DNA from: Austwickia sp.
GTDB lineage: Bacteria > Actinomycetota > Actinomycetes > Actinomycetales > Dermatophilaceae
Assembly: GCA_016711265.1 (NCBI GenBank)
Contig: JADJTI010000001.1
Span: 310,001 to 374,000, forward strand
DNA: 64,000 bases
Direction of reading: 5' to 3'
Shown: positions 1 through 7,160 of the stretch, piece after piece
Numbering within the stretch: position 1 is the first letter of the stretch
How the letters are laid out: every line of letters begins with the position of its first letter
Program-made: the position numbers and the translations under genes
The notes under the pieces: model-generated
Database searches by the model: none
What the model was told of the DNA's origin: nothing
What the model saw: only the letters and a program-made list of their open reading frames with translations

Positions 1-31
1 GCAGGGTGGTCAGGCTGATCCCAGACAGCAT

Positions 32-68
32 CGCCCGGCCCGGATCGGGGAGTGATCCGGGCCGGGCG
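32..68. terminator. Perfect 15-bp stem hairpin
   Basis: Positions 32-46 pair perfectly with 54-68 around a 7-nt loop (GGGGAGT). It lies 56 nt beyond the stop of the minus-strand acyltransferase gene, so it is a plausible terminator for that operon and could also serve a gene to the left. There is no T-tract, which is common for actinobacterial terminators. In bases 1-31 I see nothing that can be called. Confidence 0.7.
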
Positions 69-123
69 AGCCGGGGGGAGCGACGCCGAGGGGAGTCGGC
101 GCCCACGAGGGGAGGTAGGAGGA

Positions 124-1440
124 TCAGGTACGGGCGCCCTGCACCTGCAGCTCACCGCAGCGCTGTTCCGCCGGCGCCGGCACGTACGACGAGGGGGTTG
201 CCGCGGTTGCCAACAGCGCGGGTCGGACGGTGCGCGGCCGGGCATGACGACCGGGGCTGGTGGGCAGGAGCTGCACTGGCCGGTTGGCGGCCACGTCCTC
301 CACCCACCCGAAGGTCAGCACCGCCACCCCGATCAACGCCCAGGTCACGGTCAGCGTGAGAGCGAGGGCGGTGAGGCTGCCGTCGACCATGATCGGCTCG
401 AGAGCGGGCACGCGGGCGATCAGGGCGATCGCCGAGAATATGGCGACGTTGCCCCACAGGTAGATCGTCATCGCGCGCCTGTTCATGGCGGCGATCAACG
501 CGTCGAGCCACCGGTAGCGGGCGATCCAGCTGAAGTCCGGGTAGATCCGCAGGAGGAGGAGCACGAACCCGAGGCAGTAGAGGCCGTCGGCGACCGGGAT
601 GTCGGGCAGGTTGAAGCCGACCTCAGGGTTGGGGTAGAGCAGCGCCCAACCCACCCCCGCAGCCATCAGGGCCAGCCCGGCCGGCACCACTTTGCGCAGC
701 GGGATCGAGCGGATCAGGTTGTCGTGGTGGGCGAAACCCAGCACCCAGCAGGCGCCGAACACGGCCCACTCCAGCACGACGTCACCCTCGGCGCCGTTGA
801 GTTCGACGAGGCCGACGCCGTACCCGAGCATCACCACCAGTGGAGTCAGCAAGGTCCGCACCGGCCAGCGACGGAAGCACCAGAGCATGATCGGCGAGGC
901 CAGCACGAACCAGAGGTAGGCCCGGATGTACCACAGCGGGATCACCCAGCCAGCGCCGGCCGCGCTGGAGGGTGGGTCGGCCAGCGGCAGCAGCCAGAGG
1001 GCGATGCTGGTCCAGCCGAACTCACTGCCGGCGCCGGCCTGTTCGTCGGCCGTCCAGCCCAGCACGAGCATCAGGGGGACCAACACGAGCCCCAAGGCCC
1101 ACAACGGCGGCAGCATCCGGCGCAGCCGCTTGTGGAGCACCCGCCATGGGTTCTGCGGCGACCGGTCCAGGGAGGCGGCCATGAGCGAACCGGCCAGCGC
1201 GAACATCACGCCCATCGACGGGAAGATCAGCGGCAGCGCTACCCAGCCGGTGACGTGGAAGGCGATCACGCGGCCCAAGGCCAAGACCCGCAACGTGTCG
1301 ATGTAGCGATCCCGCCCTCTGGTGGGCGCGGCAGGTGTGGCCGTCACCGGGGACGGTGAAGTGGTCTCCGGTGCCGAAGTCGGCGAGGTCGGCGAGGTCG
1401 GCGAGGTCAGCGAGGTCAGCGAGGTCAGCGAGGTCAGCAT
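124..1440 (-). CDS. Acyltransferase-3 family membrane protein
   Basis: Predicted polytopic O-acyltransferase of the acyltransferase-3 (OafA/NodX-like) family, which acylates cell-surface or exported glycans in the membrane. It has 438 residues. After a low-complexity N-terminus the family start block is visible (R-Y-I-D-T-L-R-V at 45-52, then the conserved His at H62), followed by about ten hydrophobic segments. The ATG at 1438-1440 overlaps the stop of the upstream deacetylase/glycosyltransferase gene by 7 nt, so the two are probably translationally coupled and act on the same polymer. Residues 2-22 are seven copies of L/P-T-S encoded by a 9-bp tandem repeat; the true start could be internal. 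Substrate and acyl group cannot be read from the sequence. Confidence 0.85.
   Translation of the reverse strand: MLTSLTSLTSLTSPTSPTSPTSAPETTSPSPVTATPAAPTRGRDRYIDTLRVLALGRVIAFHVTGWVALPLIFPSMGVMFALAGSLMAASLDRSPQNPWRVLHKRLRRMLPPLWALGLVLVPLMLVLGWTADEQAGAGSEFGWTSIALWLLPLADPPSSAAGAGWVIPLWYIRAYLWFVLASPIMLWCFRRWPVRTLLTPLVVMLGYGVGLVELNGAEGDVVLEWAVFGACWVLGFAHHDNLIRSIPLRKVVPAGLALMAAGVGWALLYPNPEVGFNLPDIPVADGLYCLGFVLLLLRIYPDFSWIARYRWLDALIAAMNRRAMTIYLWGNVAIFSAIALIARVPALEPIMVDGSLTALALTLTVTWALIGVAVLTFGWVEDVAANRPVQLLPTSPGRHARPRTVRPALLATAATPSSYVPAPAEQRCGELQVQGART
1375..1437. repeat. 9-bp tandem repeat at a gene start, 7 copies
   Basis: Seven in-frame 9-bp units immediately after the acyltransferase start codon. 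On the minus strand the unit is CTGACCTCG (4 copies), then CCGACCTCG and close variants (3 copies), encoding L-T-S x4 then P-T-S x3. Unit number can change by slippage without shifting the frame. The array sits next to the upstream stop codon (1434-1436). Confidence 0.9.
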
Positions 1441-3818
1441 GGCGCGAACTCCTCCGTGGTGCGGGCACGAGGGGTCGTGATCGGGGTGAACGCGGTTGGC
1501 GCTGTGCCGGGGATCGACTCATCGAAGGAGCCGGTGCGCACCAGCTTGTTCCACCCCATTCGGCGGCCCTTCAGGGCAGCCGCGACGGAGGTGTAGAGCA
1601 GGTAGGCACGCAGCGGTTCGAACGCGATCCGGTAGACCGGCACCAGCCACAGGTGAGCACGGTCTTCGCGCATCAGTCGGATGCCCACCCACGCGATGAG
1701 GGTTTGCAGGATGACGAAGATCGCGAAGTACCGCGCAGGCAGCCAGACCCCCTCGGTCTGCACCGCCATCAACGTGGCGGCCACGGTGAACGGGATGAAG
1801 AAGAACGGAACGATCAGCGTGAGGAGGTAGTTCGGGATCACGAACCAGCCCAACGCCCGGTGTCGGCGGCTGAAGATCAGCTTCCGGTGCTTGGCCAGGG
1901 CCTGGATCGTGCCGTAGGACCAGCGCGTGCGCTGCGCCAACAGGTCATCGGTGGTCTGCGGGGCCTCGGTGTAGCTGAGGGCCTCGTCGTCCTGGGTGAC
2001 CTGCCAGCCGAGGCGGTGCATGGTCAAGGCCAGGTCGCAGTCTTCGGCGAGGGTGTCCTTGGAGTACCCGCCAGCCTCCAGGATGGCCTCGCGGCGCCAG
2101 GCGGCGCAGGCCCCGGGGATGATCATGATGGCCCCCAGGGCGTCTTGGGCCGAGCGCTCGATGCCGATCTGGGTGATGTACTCCAGGGCCTGCCAGCGGG
2201 TCAGCAGGTTGGTGGTGCGGTTGCCCACCTTCACTACCCCGGCGACCCCGCCCAGCCGCTCGTTGCCGGGCAGTTCGAAGTGCCGCACGAGATGCCCGAC
2301 GGTGTCCGGTTCGATCACGGTGTCGGCGTCGAGGGTGATCACGATGTCGCCGGTGGCTCGGGCCACCGCGTCGTTGAGGGCGGCGGCCTTGCCGCCGTTG
2401 AGCTTGCGGACCAGCACTATCCGGTCGTCGTCGTAGGCGACCCGGCGGATCACCGCGGCGGTGTTGTCCGTGGAACCGTCGTCGACGACGACGATCTCGG
2501 CGATCGGCCAGCTGGAAGAGGCCAGCGAGCGCAATGTGCGTTCGATGACGGGTTCCTCGTTGTACGCCGCGAGTGCCACACTGACGCGCAGTCCGGAGGT
2601 TTCCGGCGCAGGCCACACGATGGCGCGGCGGCGCCGGTTGCGGCGCACCGCGAGCACCATGTTCATCAGGCCAATGACGGCGACCACGATGAGCGCGAAG
2701 ATGAAGAGCCCGCGCATCAGGAGAGTCGGCCAGGTGAAGTAGGCCCGGGTAGCCGCGTAGGTGAGGGCGTCGATCACGTCGCTGCGCACCGGGGCGTTGA
2801 CCCCCTGCAGGTCCGGGGCGACCTGCGGCATGGTGTGGAACGTGTACCCGGCGGCCTTGGCCGACCGGATGAGCTGGCGGGTGTAGGCGACGGTGCGGTC
2901 CCGGTTCGGGCCACCGGCATCGTGCAACAGCACGGTCAGGTTGTCGCTGGTGCGCAGGTTGGGCATCGGGATGTCGGCGGCGCTGCCCCCCTCGCGGGCG
3001 TTGTGCTTCCAGTCGAGGGTGTCGAAGTCGTACGTCGCGTGCACATAGCCGAGGCGTTGGGCCCGCAGGAGCCCGTCCACGGTCATCTGCTTGTGCAGGT
3101 CGTCGGCCGCGGCGAACGGTGCCCGCCACATCCCCGCCGAAACGCCGGCGACGTGCCGGAGCACCCGCTCGCTGCCGACAACTTCGAGCTGTTCGCGCCA
3201 GTCGGGCTCCTCGGAGACGTCCGGGTGGGAGAGGGTGTGGATGCCGATGGCGTGGCCCTCACGGACCAAGCGCCGCACGATGTCCTCGTTGCTGACGACG
3301 TACCGGCCGATGACGAAGAACGTGGCCGGGACCTTCTCCTGCGCCAGCATGTCGAGCAGCTGGGGGGTGATCTTGGTGTCCGGGCCGTCGTCGAACGTCA
3401 GCGAGATCGTCTTGTGGATCCCCTGTGCGTAGCCGTACTTCTGGATGGCGTACGGCGCGGTGCCGGTCTGCCGCAACTCCTGCGGAGTCAGCCAGCCCAC
3501 CTGCTGGCCGTGGAACGGGTCGAGCGCACGGCCGTGATCGCGGTCGATGCGGATCACGCGTTCCAGCGGCCCGGACCCGATGACCGGGGCGTGCCGCCCG
3601 GTGTCGCGAATGGACAGACCCGCACCGAGCTCGCGGTGGATGGGCGTGCGCGTCACGGCGGTGAATGCGGCTCCGGCGGCCAGGATGAGAACGGCCACGA
3701 TGCTGGCGATCAGGCGACGAAGTATGCGCCACCTGCGTCCCGTTGGATCAGTGAAGATCTCGTGGTGCGCTGTTCCCCCCGGCGTGGCCGACGGCTTACT
3801 CACATCTTCAGAACTCAT
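1434..3818 (-). CDS. Polysaccharide deacetylase / glycosyltransferase-2 fusion
   Basis: Bifunctional membrane enzyme: a NodB-type deacetylase joined to a processive family-2 glycosyltransferase (NodC/PgaC/chitin-synthase-like), so it probably polymerises and N-deacetylates an N-acetylglucosamine glycan for export. It has 794 residues: TM at ~34-57; NodB domain with T-F-D-D-G-P (D143/D144), H-T-L-S-H-P (H194, H198) and a late L-L-H-D; TM at ~370-391; GT2 domain with V-D-D-G (D446/D447), D-A-D (497-499), a later E-D-C-D and the processive Q-R-T-R-W motif; then C-terminal TM segments. I chose ATG 3818 over an upstream in-frame start because the NodB/TM architecture begins after it. Streptomyces MatB (aggregation polysaccharide) is, as I recall, built the same way. 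The polymer linkage is inferred, not visible. Confidence 0.9.
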   Translation of the reverse strand: MSSEDVSKPSATPGGTAHHEIFTDPTGRRWRILRRLIASIVAVLILAAGAAFTAVTRTPIHRELGAGLSIRDTGRHAPVIGSGPLERVIRIDRDHGRALDPFHGQQVGWLTPQELRQTGTAPYAIQKYGYAQGIHKTISLTFDDGPDTKITPQLLDMLAQEKVPATFFVIGRYVVSNEDIVRRLVREGHAIGIHTLSHPDVSEEPDWREQLEVVGSERVLRHVAGVSAGMWRAPFAAADDLHKQMTVDGLLRAQRLGYVHATYDFDTLDWKHNAREGGSAADIPMPNLRTSDNLTVLLHDAGGPNRDRTVAYTRQLIRSAKAAGYTFHTMPQVAPDLQGVNAPVRSDVIDALTYAATRAYFTWPTLLMRGLFIFALIVVAVIGLMNMVLAVRRNRRRRAIVWPAPETSGLRVSVALAAYNEEPVIERTLRSLASSSWPIAEIVVVDDGSTDNTAAVIRRVAYDDDRIVLVRKLNGGKAAALNDAVARATGDIVITLDADTVIEPDTVGHLVRHFELPGNERLGGVAGVVKVGNRTTNLLTRWQALEYITQIGIERSAQDALGAIMIIPGACAAWRREAILEAGGYSKDTLAEDCDLALTMHRLGWQVTQDDEALSYTEAPQTTDDLLAQRTRWSYGTIQALAKHRKLIFSRRHRALGWFVIPNYLLTLIVPFFFIPFTVAATLMAVQTEGVWLPARYFAIFVILQTLIAWVGIRLMREDRAHLWLVPVYRIAFEPLRAYLLYTSVAAALKGRRMGWNKLVRTGSFDESIPGTAPTAFTPITTPRARTTEEFAPC

Positions 3819-4022
3819 GTCATCCCCGTCTGACCCTTGCCTGGGGAAGTGCGCCCCCCCGGGTCCCCCAAAAGTCCTTGCCATCGATGATGGCTGCTAT
3901 CGTGAATCCGCCTGGTGTGGGCCCTTATTCACCGTCGGCACCGGCCGTTTCTCCCCTGCCGCCTTATCAAGGTAGCATGCGTCCAAGACGCACGTCCAGA
4001 ACGAATGAACAATTGACGGGAA

Positions 4023-4056
4023 TGTACTCTGAGTGCAGTACACAGAGCACTATCAT
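4023..4056 (+). promoter_or_regulatory. Inverted repeat and -10 box upstream of the chitosanase gene
   Basis: TGTACT (4023-4028) and AGTACA (4037-4042) form a perfect 6-bp inverted repeat with an 8-nt centre. A TATCAT -10 candidate follows at 4051-4056, then a GGGAG ribosome site and the ATG at 4083. The palindrome would cover the -35 region, the usual place for a repressor. It does not resemble the CsnR or DasR boxes that I know for chitosanase control. Confidence 0.45.
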
Positions 4057-4082
4057 CGAATAGCAGGAATGCGCAGGGAGCG

Positions 4083-4997
4083 ATGAGAAGACGGGTAAAG
4101 ACCGCCCAGGCCGCAGCACGTGTGCTGCTCGCAGGCCTGGCGGCCATGACGGCCTGCGGAGCACCAGGGTCATCCCGCGATACCGGTGCACCGCCATCAA
4201 GGGCTTCTGTCGCCGTCGAGGTTCCGCGCTGCGACCAGGCTGCGCGCGCGCGCATTTCCCTTGCGACAGCGCGCGGCCGGGAATTGGCCATGATGATTGT
4301 CGGGTCCGCCGAGAACTCCACACTGGAGTGGCGGAGCGCGTACGCCTACATCGAGTACAACGTCGAGAAGAACGATGCCGAGAATCGCGGATACACCGGC
4401 GGAATCGTCGGATTCACCTCGCGCACAGCGGATATGCTCGACGTCGTCACCCGCTACGTGGCAGCGGTCCCCGATGGTGAGCTCACGCCGTACCTGCCGG
4501 CTTTGCGGAAGGTCAACGGGACGTCTTCGCACGAGGGTCTGGGACCCGCATTCAGGGCTGCGTGGAAGCGTGCCGCGCAGGACCCGACGTTCCGTGCGAT
4601 CCAATACACCCGGGCCATGCAGCTGTACTTCGAGCCGGCGCTGAAGGCGGCCGCTGCGGATGGTGTCGGCCCGCTGGGGCAATTCGCGTACGTCGACGCC
4701 GCGATCGTGCACGGCCAAGGCCGCAAGCCCTCGGGCCTGGCGAGCATCCGCGACGCGGCCCGGGCCAAAGCGACGCCGCCGTCCGCCGGGGGGGACGAGA
4801 AGCGCTACCTGCGGGCCTTCCTGGACGCGCGGGTAGCGACCATGAAGCAGGAGAAGGCGCACCAGGACGTCACCCGCATCGACACCGCCCAACGAGTGTG
4901 GTTGGAGGCGGGCAACACCTGCCTGGGGCTGCCGCTGCGCTGGAAGGTGTACGGCGATGCCTACGAGGTCACCGAGGTTACCCGATCGGGCCAGTAG
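4083..4997 (+). CDS. GH46 chitosanase, putative lipoprotein
   Basis: Endo-chitosanase of glycoside hydrolase family 46, hydrolysing beta-1,4-glucosamine bonds in (partly) deacetylated chitin. It has 304 residues. Hallmarks are S-A-E-N-S-T-L-E-W (proton donor E77), R-G-Y-T-G-G-I-V-G-F at 102-111, L-G-Q-F-A-Y-V-D-A, and L-D-A-R...W-K-V-Y-G-D-A-Y at the C-terminus, all collinear with Streptomyces N174 chitosanase. The N-terminus (R-R-R, hydrophobic core, M-T-A-C25) looks like a lipoprotein signal with an imperfect lipobox. ATG 4083 has CAGGGAG upstream. Odd point: the loop between E77 and R-G-Y-T is about five residues longer than in N174, and the position of the catalytic Asp holds E100, with D98 two residues before. 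It is divergent from the deacetylase/glycosyltransferase gene, which suggests matched synthesis and turnover. Confidence 0.9.
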   Translation: MRRRVKTAQAAARVLLAGLAAMTACGAPGSSRDTGAPPSRASVAVEVPRCDQAARARISLATARGRELAMMIVGSAENSTLEWRSAYAYIEYNVEKNDAENRGYTGGIVGFTSRTADMLDVVTRYVAAVPDGELTPYLPALRKVNGTSSHEGLGPAFRAAWKRAAQDPTFRAIQYTRAMQLYFEPALKAAAADGVGPLGQFAYVDAAIVHGQGRKPSGLASIRDAARAKATPPSAGGDEKRYLRAFLDARVATMKQEKAHQDVTRIDTAQRVWLEAGNTCLGLPLRWKVYGDAYEVTEVTRSGQ

Positions 4998-5133
4998 GCC
5001 GACGTCGGGGTCAACATTTGGCGGTCACGCCGCTCTTCACGCGTTCGGTGACGGGCAGAGTGAACTGGGCCAGCCCACCCGGCCGCCCGCGTGCGCTGCA
5101 GTTCGGCTGTTGCCTTTGCCGCCACAGCCGAAA

Positions 5134-5178
5134 GACCCGGGAGACGCTCGAGCAGATTGCTGGAGCGTCACCCGGGTC
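5134..5178. terminator. Bidirectional terminator hairpin
   Basis: 5134-5149 pairs with 5163-5178 (16 bp, one mismatch) around a 13-nt loop. It sits between the convergent chitosanase (+) and GMC oxidoreductase (-) genes and probably ends both transcripts. Confidence 0.75.
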
Positions 5179-5208
5179 GGGGTGTCAGGGGTGATGGCCC
5201 AGGCGCTG

Positions 5209-6822
5209 TTATCGGCCGGAGGTGATGAAATCCACCGCCATTTCCGCGACCATGATGGTCGGCGCCTGGGTGTTTGAGCTCGGCACCGTCGGCATGACGG
5301 AGGCATCCGCCACCCGCAGGCCCTCCACTCCCCGGACCTTCAGCTGAGGGGTCACCACCGAGTCCTCCCGGGTGCCCATCGAACAGGTCCCCGTGGGGTG
5401 GCAGGCGCTGACGATGTGGCGGCGAACGAAGTCGACGTACTGATCCTTGGTGACCAGGTCGTCGTACTCGAACAAATACTCACCCTTGACGTGCCGCGCC
5501 ATCGAGGGCTGACGCATCAGTTCACGCATCAGCTTCACGCCATACACCATCTGGTCGACGTCGTAATCGGTCGCCAGGAAGTTGGGATCGATCAACGGCA
5601 ACTGCCGCGGGTCGGCACTGATCGTGGTGACCGTGCCGCGCGAGGTCGGGCGCAGGGCGTAGGCGTCGATTCCGACACCGTGCCCCACGCCGTACCCGGT
5701 CAGCTTGGCGAACTCGTGCGTCATTGCCGGCACAAAGTGCACCTGCTGGTCGGGGGAGGGCGCGCCCTTCTCCGCGTAATCGAAACAGCCGGCCTCGGCG
5801 AGGGTGGAGGTGAGCGGGCCCTTGCGGAAGGTCAGATACTCGATCCCGGCCAGGCCGCCCCACCAAGGCTCCTGGTACCGGTCCATGGTGACCCGGTCTC
5901 GAATGCCGTAGGCCAGGTCGACTCGAGGGTGGTCCTGGAAGTTCTTGCCGACCCCGGGCAGCTCGTGGACCAGCGGAATGCCGGCCGCCTTCAGCCATTG
6001 CGGGTCGCCGATCCCGGACAACTGCAGCAGATGCGGGCTGAAGTACGCCCCGGCCGTCAGGATGACCTCTTTGGCCGCCTTGACGGTGACCCGGCTGCCG
6101 TCCCGCACGATGTCGACCCCGGTGGCCCGGCCGTCCTCGATGTGCACCTTCAGCGTGGGCGTCTGGTACAAGCAGGTCAGGTTGCGCCGCCGACGGCGGC
6201 CCTTGAGGTACGCGACGGACGTGGACGAGCGCAGCCCGTTCCACGTGGTGCGCTGGTAGAGACCCACGCCGTACTGCTCGGCCCCGTTGAAATCGGGGTT
6301 GTAGGGCAAACCGAGTTCTTGGCCGGCGCGGACGAACGCCATCGACAAGGGGTGCGGGTTCGCCTGATCGGACACCCCGACCGGGCCCTCGGTGCCGTGG
6401 TGGGGGGCGGAGAAACGGTCATTGCGCTCCCACCGGCGGAACACCTCGGCCACCTTCTCGGGCTCCCAGCCCTCGCAGCCGTAGTCGCGGGACCAGATCT
6501 CCCAGTCGATCGGCGCTCCCCGGGTGAACACCTGGGCGTTGATGGATCCGCCGCCACCGATGACCTTGGCCTGGCGCATATCGATCTGTTGGTTGTGGCA
6601 GTGCTTCAGCGGCACCGACTTCATGTTGTATTCGTAGTTCTCGGACTTCAGCGCGCCGATGCCCGCAGGAATGTGGAGCAACGGGTTCGTGTCGTTGAGT
6701 CCCGCTTCGACCAACAGGACGCTACGGCTCGCGTCTTCACTGAGCCGCCCCGCGACCACGCACCCCGCCGACCCGCCGCCGACCACGATGTAGTCGAAGG
6801 TTACGTCGCTCACACTCACCAT
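5209..6822 (-). CDS. GMC family oxidoreductase
   Basis: FAD-dependent glucose-methanol-choline family oxidoreductase that would oxidise an alcohol; the substrate (choline, aliphatic alcohol or sugar) is not decided. It has 537 residues, the usual length. The N-terminal dinucleotide fold has G-G-G-S-A-G at 15-20 followed by R-L-S-E-D. The C-terminal signature has H-P-T-G-T-C-S-M with active-site H475 and S-N-T-Q-A-P-T with N517. The frame stays open upstream to 7146, but the ATG at 6822 is preceded by GGGGGGA at good spacing and begins just before the FAD fold, so it is taken as the start. No betaine-aldehyde dehydrogenase or transporter is adjacent, so a choline role is not supported by context. 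Confidence 0.88.
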   Translation of the reverse strand: MVSVSDVTFDYIVVGGGSAGCVVAGRLSEDASRSVLLVEAGLNDTNPLLHIPAGIGALKSENYEYNMKSVPLKHCHNQQIDMRQAKVIGGGGSINAQVFTRGAPIDWEIWSRDYGCEGWEPEKVAEVFRRWERNDRFSAPHHGTEGPVGVSDQANPHPLSMAFVRAGQELGLPYNPDFNGAEQYGVGLYQRTTWNGLRSSTSVAYLKGRRRRRNLTCLYQTPTLKVHIEDGRATGVDIVRDGSRVTVKAAKEVILTAGAYFSPHLLQLSGIGDPQWLKAAGIPLVHELPGVGKNFQDHPRVDLAYGIRDRVTMDRYQEPWWGGLAGIEYLTFRKGPLTSTLAEAGCFDYAEKGAPSPDQQVHFVPAMTHEFAKLTGYGVGHGVGIDAYALRPTSRGTVTTISADPRQLPLIDPNFLATDYDVDQMVYGVKLMRELMRQPSMARHVKGEYLFEYDDLVTKDQYVDFVRRHIVSACHPTGTCSMGTREDSVVTPQLKVRGVEGLRVADASVMPTVPSSNTQAPTIMVAEMAVDFITSGR

Positions 6823-7160
6823 CAAGATCCCCCCGGATTGTGGGCTCTCCGCAGGGTTCCGTGACCACGACCAACGCCTCAACTGCGCGAATGACGAGGT
6901 AAAGAGCCGGGCGGAGAGCAGTTTTCCAGCAATCAGTACAACAAGTTTCTGGGCGGTTGTCCAATTTCCGGCGATCTTCGCGCATGGGCCCTGACCTGCG
7001 AAAACGCCTCTGTGGCGGGACTGCTCTGGGGTCGGGCGCTGAGGAATGGTGTTGCCGCTGTGACGGATTCCGGTACGACGACCAGGCCGCAAACGTGCGA
7101 CATAACAGTTGAGGGATGGTGTCCTGCAGAAGGTCGTGATCGGCATGTCAGGCTTACCTC
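6823..7160. other. Divergent intergenic region
   Basis: 338 nt between the GMC oxidoreductase (-) and the GH3 lipoprotein (+) gene. It is less GC-rich than the flanks and should hold both promoters. I see no convincing -35/-10 pair, strong dyad or small gene. Confidence 0.5.

Noticed and set aside
1..359. Plus-strand frames opposite the acyltransferase 3' end
   Set aside because: Arg/Pro-rich shadows crossing a perfect terminator hairpin.
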